The position numbers were made by a program, and so were the translations under genes. DNA of 64,000 bases from Bacteroides sp. MSB163 (GTDB lineage: Bacteria > Bacteroidota > Bacteroidia > Bacteroidales > Bacteroidaceae). The notes under the pieces were generated by a model that saw only the letters and a list, made by a program, of their open reading frames with translations, searched no databases and was not told the origin of the DNA. Shown in pieces: positions 60,920-64,000 of the stretch (position 1 is the stretch's first letter; the number at the start of each line of letters is the position of its first letter). The stretch lies in NCBI RefSeq assembly GCF_036416795.1, contig NZ_CP143867.1, positions 5,386,001-5,450,000 on the forward strand, given 5' to 3'.

Positions 60920-60992
60920 TTGCGGGACAGGGATTCGAACCCCGGACCTCTACCAAGTCAAAGTAGCGAGCTGACCACTGCTCTACCCCGCG
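60920..60992 (-). tRNA. tRNA-Val(GAC), phage-encoded
   Basis: 73 bases on the minus strand: acceptor CGCGGGG/TCCCGCA (with C1-A72 mismatch), D stem GAGC/GCTC, anticodon stem CTACT/GGTAG, loop TTGACTT giving anticodon GAC (reads GUC, valine), T stem CGGGG/CCCTG with loop TTCGAAT, discriminator A, no encoded CCA. All stems form apart from the first pair. It is inside the prophage between the ASCH gene and the early genes. Confidence 0.85.
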
Positions 60993-61050
60993 ATAGTACC
61001 TCAAAGGTACTACCACAACCAAAGATAACGAAATATCTTCAATCGTTATA

Positions 61051-61074
61051 CACGACAATCGGTTTATTGTCGTG
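61051..61074. repeat. Inverted repeat CACGACAAT, copy 3
   Basis: A perfect repeat: CACGACAAT (61051-61059), six bases, ATTGTCGTG (61066-61074). It overlaps the stop region of the DUF3873 gene. See copies at 39364 and 50196. Confidence 0.7.
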
Positions 61075-61270
61075 AACTAAGCCAAATATCACGTCTTTCT
61101 CTGCATGCCTCTAAGGTAGGCGCACAACAAGAGAATAGCTCACCACTTTCAGTACGATAGTCGTACTGGTGCATTCTCACTCTCTTACCTCTCAACTTGG
61201 TGTTGTAGGTAGTGTAATTCTCTTTACCGGACTGGCATACACTGCAACCGTTTTTGTTTATTGAGTTCAT
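61064..61270 (-). CDS. DUF3873-family protein
   Basis: 68 residues from the ATG at 61270 (MNSINKNGCSVCQSGKENYT); another in-frame ATG is two codons upstream at 61276. The rest is NTKLRGKRVRMHQYDYRTES, GELFSCCAPTLEACRERRD. This matches DUF3873, a small protein frequent on Bacteroides conjugative elements and phages. Cysteines at CSVC and SCC could bind zinc. Function unknown. Confidence 0.78.
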   Translation of the reverse strand: MNSINKNGCSVCQSGKENYTTYNTKLRGKRVRMHQYDYRTESGELFSCCAPTLEACRERRDIWLSSRQ

Positions 61271-61279
61271 AATCATTTA

Positions 61280-61567
61280 TCAATACTTACTTAGTAATTT
61301 ATAAAACATTCGCCTTTTCTCTATGTATTTAAGACCATTTCGTCTAAGACCTCGCTTTGATTTTGATACAGTCATTTGGCAACCTGCAACGCCAACGTAG
61401 ATGCAATTTGAATGATGCCTTTTAGCTTCTTTGAAAGCCCACCAAATCGCTTCACGACAATATCTATAGCTATCATTTTGAACACCCTCGTATCCTCTAC
61501 TCAAAATGAAGTGGCCTATTTCATTTGCTTCTTCTTCTGAATAGCATATTGTGAATATATTATTCAT
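61280..61567 (-). CDS. Hypothetical early phage protein (95 aa)
   Basis: 95 residues: MNNIFTICYSEEEANEIGHF, then REAIWWAFKEAKRHHSNC, basic C-terminus (SKRGLRRNGLKYIEKRRMFY). Overlaps the upstream gene by eight bases, so it is cotranscribed with it. Family not recognised; the strongly basic end might bind nucleic acid. Confidence 0.6.
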   Translation of the reverse strand: MNNIFTICYSEEEANEIGHFILSRGYEGVQNDSYRYCREAIWWAFKEAKRHHSNCIYVGVAGCQMTVSKSKRGLRRNGLKYIEKRRMFYKLLSKY

Positions 61568-61910
61568 CCTTTCTTTGCTTTACTTGTTCTACCAAAAACC
61601 TTTTAAAATCATTCTTGTACTGGCTGTGAATGATTTTATACTGATGGGATAGGTTAGGCAATTGTTTGTAACCTTTGCTATACAAGAATTTGGCTACTAA
61701 TTCAATCTTTTCACGGTTACTGAAACCTCTGTCCTTACACATGTTAGTTATACAGACATTCGCCTTGCTGGTAGGCTTCTTTTCAACTGGTGGCATGTAT
61801 TCATGTCTGTCATAAGCGTGCGTTCTTGGATAGCCAACTTCTTCACCTAAATATTCACCTGTGATGCAATCAAATTCACCACTAATTAAACTATCTGCTA
61901 TTTCACCCAT
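61560..61910 (-). CDS. Hypothetical early phage protein (116 aa)
   Basis: 116 residues: MGEIADSLISGEFDCITGEY, LGEEVGYPRTHAYDRHEY, then a helical end (REKIELVAKFLYSKGYKQLP, KRFLVEQVKQRKDE). No recognised family. It ends inside the 61280 gene and starts 12 bases after 61923. Confidence 0.58.
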   Translation of the reverse strand: MGEIADSLISGEFDCITGEYLGEEVGYPRTHAYDRHEYMPPVEKKPTSKANVCITNMCKDRGFSNREKIELVAKFLYSKGYKQLPNLSHQYKIIHSQYKNDFKRFLVEQVKQRKDE

Positions 61911-61922
61911 AATAATCGATAT

Positions 61923-62120
61923 TTAATGTTTCACATTCAATCTTTCTTCACTCGTATAAGCCACTACAAGCCCAGTTTCATCATGCTGTATTGTGATGTA
62001 TTTTTCGCATCTCTCTATAGTAGAGAAGTCATAAGGGGTTACCATCTTACCCAACACTTTACCCAGTTGCTTCATCAATGGGGCTTCAGGGCTGATAACT
62101 AAAACTAAATCCGCTTTCAT
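61923..62120 (-). CDS. Hypothetical early phage protein (65 aa)
   Basis: 65 residues: MKADLVLVISPEAPLMKQLG, KVLGKMVTPYDFSTIERCEK, YITIQHDETGLVVAYTSEE. Small alpha/beta protein, no known family. Upstream of its ATG the sequence ACACGATTATG recurs before other early genes. Confidence 0.55.
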   Translation of the reverse strand: MKADLVLVISPEAPLMKQLGKVLGKMVTPYDFSTIERCEKYITIQHDETGLVVAYTSEERLNVKH

Positions 62121-62160
62121 AATCGTGTATATTGTGATATCCAGAAGGCTACTGGATTAA

Positions 62161-62445
62161 TTACATTAAAAAACTTGAATTGAGACCAAACCTAAAAACT
62201 AAAGCGTTGTTTATCTCTCGGTCGGTAGGATTGTGATCAAACTCTTTGACGAAATCATTATATCTACCTCTTATAATATACTTATCTGTTATTATCTCTT
62301 GTCCTTGTCTGTCCGCCAATGTACCAGCCGGATAAAAAGAACAACTATCAAAATAATGATCGTCTTTATTATAGTCGCCTGTTAGCTTCATATAGATGCC
62401 GTTTACTCTTTGACAAAAAACTACTTGTGTTTCTTTCTCGTTCAT
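62161..62445 (-). CDS. Hypothetical early phage protein (94 aa)
   Basis: 94 residues: MNEKETQVVFCQRVNGIYMK, YFDSCSFYPAGTLADRQGQE, IRGRYNDFVKEFDHNPTDRE. No family recognised. It lies between genes 61923 and 62488 with ordinary spacing and belongs to the early leftward operon. Confidence 0.55.
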   Translation of the reverse strand: MNEKETQVVFCQRVNGIYMKLTGDYNKDDHYFDSCSFYPAGTLADRQGQEIITDKYIIRGRYNDFVKEFDHNPTDREINNALVFRFGLNSSFLM

Positions 62446-62487
62446 AATCTTCTATATTACGCAGGGCTTTCGCCCTGCCGGTTAAAC

Positions 62488-62736
62488 TTAATCAATCTTG
62501 TAGATATTGATGTCTTCGTCATCTGCTACAGTCAACGTATAGGTAGGCTTAAACTTGCTTATAAAACAGAAGTACCCATCTCTCTTTTGATACACATACA
62601 AGTATTGCCCATCAAGTTTTATACTTTCATTAGTGCCAAAATAATCACGTGTATTGACGTTTTGTACTACGCCCCATTGGCCTTCTATACTTTCACTCTG
62701 AACTGCGTCTATCAGTTTAAATGTTTCTTGTGTCAT
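62488..62736 (-). CDS. Hypothetical first early gene (82 aa)
   Basis: 82 residues: MTQETFKLIDAVQSESIEGQ, NTRDYFGTNESIKLDGQYLY, PTYTLTVADDEDINIYKID. Beta-rich, no recognised family. It is the first gene after the leftward early promoter at 62780-62809, so it should be expressed early on induction. Confidence 0.58.
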   Translation of the reverse strand: MTQETFKLIDAVQSESIEGQWGVVQNVNTRDYFGTNESIKLDGQYLYVYQKRDGYFCFISKFKPTYTLTVADDEDINIYKID

Positions 62737-62779
62737 AATTATATATCTTTTAATTGTTATAACTTCGTTTCTGATAATG

Positions 62780-62925
62780 CAAAGATAAAGAAAACTTTAT
62801 TAAAAACAACACTTTCGATATAGTTCTCTTTATCAATTAATAATATTTAATAAATCAAACTTTATCAATATTAGGTTATATGATAAAGTTTGTATTACTT
62901 TGCGGAATAATTGAAATAAAGTTTA
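62780..62925. promoter_or_regulatory. Early promoter and operator region
   Basis: Minus strand: TTG (62807-62809), 19 bases, TATCTTTG (62780-62787), a full promoter for the leftward early genes. Operator-like half-sites with the core AAACTTTATcA/TgATAAAGTTT recur: near 62791-62800, 62827-62834, a perfect 12-bp inverted repeat CAAACTTTATCA (62856-62867) / TGATAAAGTTTG (62881-62892), and ATAAAGTTT at 62916-62924. One half-site lies between the -7 and -33 boxes, so repressor binding would block the promoter. TTACTTTG (62895-62902) is a possible -7 for the rightward repressor gene. Confidence 0.65.
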
Positions 62926-62929
62926 GTTT

Positions 62930-63184
62930 ATGGATTTGAGAATAAAAGAAATAATGAGCGAGCGAAACGTCACTTCTGCTTGGCTTGCAGAAAAAGTTGG
63001 TATTTCAAAGGTTGCAGTTAGCAATATTGTGACCGGGAAATCGTCACCATCTCTTGATAATATCATAAAGATTGCGGATGCTTTGAATGTATCTATAGCA
63101 GAATTGATAGGAGAAGAAAAGAACGATAACACTATCACTTGTCCTCACTGCGGAAAGAAAATTAAAATAGAGAAAGGAGAATAA
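62930..63184 (+). CDS. XRE-family repressor with C-terminal zinc-ribbon-like motif
   Basis: 84 residues. HTH: IKEIMSERNVTSAWLAEKVG, ISKVAVSNIVTGKSSPSLDN, IIKIADALNVSIAELIGEE. The end TCPHCGKKIKIEK resembles a zinc-binding CxxC turn (only one pair). Divergent from the early leftward operon over a region full of operator-like sites, so it is the probable lysogeny repressor or an early regulator. It lacks a LexA-type peptidase domain. Confidence 0.78.
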   Translation: MDLRIKEIMSERNVTSAWLAEKVGISKVAVSNIVTGKSSPSLDNIIKIADALNVSIAELIGEEKNDNTITCPHCGKKIKIEKGE

Positions 63185-63186
63185 TT

Positions 63187-63657
63187 ATGATACAAACAGT
63201 AAACAATGCAATATTTTATCACATATGTATATATGAGGATTACAGACTGCAAGTTAATCAATCATACAATACAAAAGGCATTAATAGAACATACTCTAAA
63301 TGCAAAAAGGAAAAACAGGAAATAGAATCAAAGTTTGAAGAGTGCAGATTACAAAACTACTCCAATTTGCCAAGTAGAAAGAATTGTTTTTATGTATGTT
63401 TGGAGAAGGATGTTGAAATATGGCTGAAAGAATTAATTAGACACCATAGGTATGGCTATCAAATATTTAAACTTTCATGTTCAGGTTTTATATTTTGGGC
63501 AGATTCATATCTTTTCAGCGATGAAGATATTAGAAATCCACAAAAATATTGGAATGGTTGTTCTCCTTCCGATTATAACTGTCTTGTAGAAGGATTATTC
63601 ATTGGAGACTATGATGTAATTGAAGATTGTACACATAACTTTAGAAGCCCTATGTGA
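63187..63657 (+). CDS. DUF2441-like protein
   Basis: 156 residues, starting two bases after the repressor stop. FYHICIYEDYRLQVNQSYNT, KGINRTYSKCKKEKQEIE, SRKNCFYVCLEKDVEIWLKE and FWADSYLFSDEDIRNPQKYW, EGLFIGDYDVIEDC are seen, and resemble DUF2441-type proteins. No known function. It is cotranscribed with the repressor, so expressed in the lysogen. Confidence 0.55.
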   Translation: MIQTVNNAIFYHICIYEDYRLQVNQSYNTKGINRTYSKCKKEKQEIESKFEECRLQNYSNLPSRKNCFYVCLEKDVEIWLKELIRHHRYGYQIFKLSCSGFIFWADSYLFSDEDIRNPQKYWNGCSPSDYNCLVEGLFIGDYDVIEDCTHNFRSPM

Positions 63658-63690
63658 TAGAGAAAAGCCGGAGCACTAAACTCCGGCTCA

Positions 63691-64000
63691 TTAATTGATT
63701 AGCCCTTTGATTCTTAACCGATTTAGAATTTCGGTGTAAAGATACTCTATATCCCCACTAAAATCCCCATAATTCTGATACAGAAACACGACATCCGCGC
63801 AATTGTCGGAAATTGTACTCTTGGACTGAACCCCAAGCACCTTTGACATCTCCTCACGTAACCCTGCTGCCATTTTTCCACCGGCAAGCGAACTTGGAGA
63901 AAACAGGTACAGGATAATGAAAATGAACTTCTTCCGTTGTGTTACACTATCAATACAAGGGGGAAGACTCCTGCTATTCAATAACTCAACGAAGATTTTA
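63691..64000 (-). CDS. Phage hypothetical protein, 5' end outside the window
   Basis: The frame is open to base 64000 (KIFVELLNSRSLPPCIDSVT, then KFIFIILYLFSPSSLAGGKM, GLREEMSKVLGVQSKSTISD, NCADVVFLYQNYGDF, ILNRLRIKGLIN). A TTG at 63981 is possible but the coding look continues beyond it, so the start is probably to the right. A hydrophobic stretch (FIFIILYLFSPSSLAGG) may be a membrane segment. Family not named; such proteins occur at the edge of Bacteroides phage replication modules. Confidence 0.6.
   Translation of the reverse strand, partial: KIFVELLNSRSLPPCIDSVTQRKKFIFIILYLFSPSSLAGGKMAAGLREEMSKVLGVQSKSTISDNCADVVFLYQNYGDFSGDIEYLYTEILNRLRIKGLIN

Noticed and set aside
63787..63809. A fourth CACGACAT...ATTGTCGG inverted repeat
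   Set aside because: Arms match only over five bases on each side and the site is inside the open frame 63691-64000, so chance is likely.

Overview
The window looks like the chromosome of a gut Bacteroides or close relative (Bacteroidota). The reasons are SusC/SusD pairs, Bacteroidota-type promoters (TTG, 19-20 bases, TAnnTTTG), UpxY-type antiterminator remnants and a siphovirus-type prophage with DUF3873 and ASCH genes. Everything here is read by eye from one sequence, so family names are assignments by motif and not search results.

Region 1 (1-18113, minus strand) is a polysaccharide utilisation locus (PUL). In transcription order it encodes a Tat-signal DUF4434-like protein, a sugar-porter MFS permease, a lipoprotein of the ADP-ribosylglycohydrolase family, an N-acylglucosamine 2-epimerase (AGE) family enzyme, SusC, SusD, a surface lipoprotein in the SusE/F position, a DUF4434-like lipoprotein, a glycerophosphodiester phosphodiesterase, a calcineurin-type phosphoesterase, a third DUF4434-like protein, a CE2/SGNH esterase and the start of one more secreted protein. 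A divergent ROK-family regulator (18472-19701) probably controls it. The enzyme set (phosphodiesterase, phosphatase, esterase, 2-epimerase) suggests a phosphodiester-linked, ManNAc- or similar-containing glycan, but that is inference.

Region 2 (19698-25860, minus strand) is a short polysaccharide export cluster: a PglF/CapD-like membrane epimerase/dehydratase, a Wza-type SLBB exporter, a Wzz-type chain-length protein, a NusG-like protein reduced to its NGN domain and a WbuC cupin. No glycosyltransferases are visible.

Region 3 (26061 to the window end) begins with tRNA-Thr(CGT), followed by a tyrosine recombinase and then a long prophage whose right end lies outside the window. Its genes run mainly leftward. 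From right to left they are: a repressor/operator region (62737-63184), small early genes, tRNA-Val(GAC), ASCH, an IbrA/IbrB-like PAPS-reductase/ParB pair interleaved with four small arginine-rich genes, terminase subunits, portal, an inserted HNH cassette, HigBA and DUF2971 morons, scaffold, decoration, major capsid, head-tail connectors, tail tube, tail chaperones with a candidate -1 frameshift site, tape measure, Dit, Tal, a large fibre, holin, amidase and spanin-like protein. At the far left there are accessory genes with their own promoters: an SDH-type Clp-fold protease with a small partner, a DUF6965-like protein and a caspase-like protein with an injection-system-like N-terminal motif.

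The most unusual points are: (a) four consecutive small genes opening with a shared TGA-GTY-AGA motif and no normal start codon; (b) a diverged portal 3' relic separated from the intact portal gene by an HNH cassette; (c) a textbook AAATTTT slippery site in the tail chaperone gene; (d) the possible injection-system cargo at 27962-28825; (e) three copies of a CACGACAAT inverted repeat spaced about 10.85 kb apart; (f) three DUF4434-like paralogues that share two invariant glutamates.
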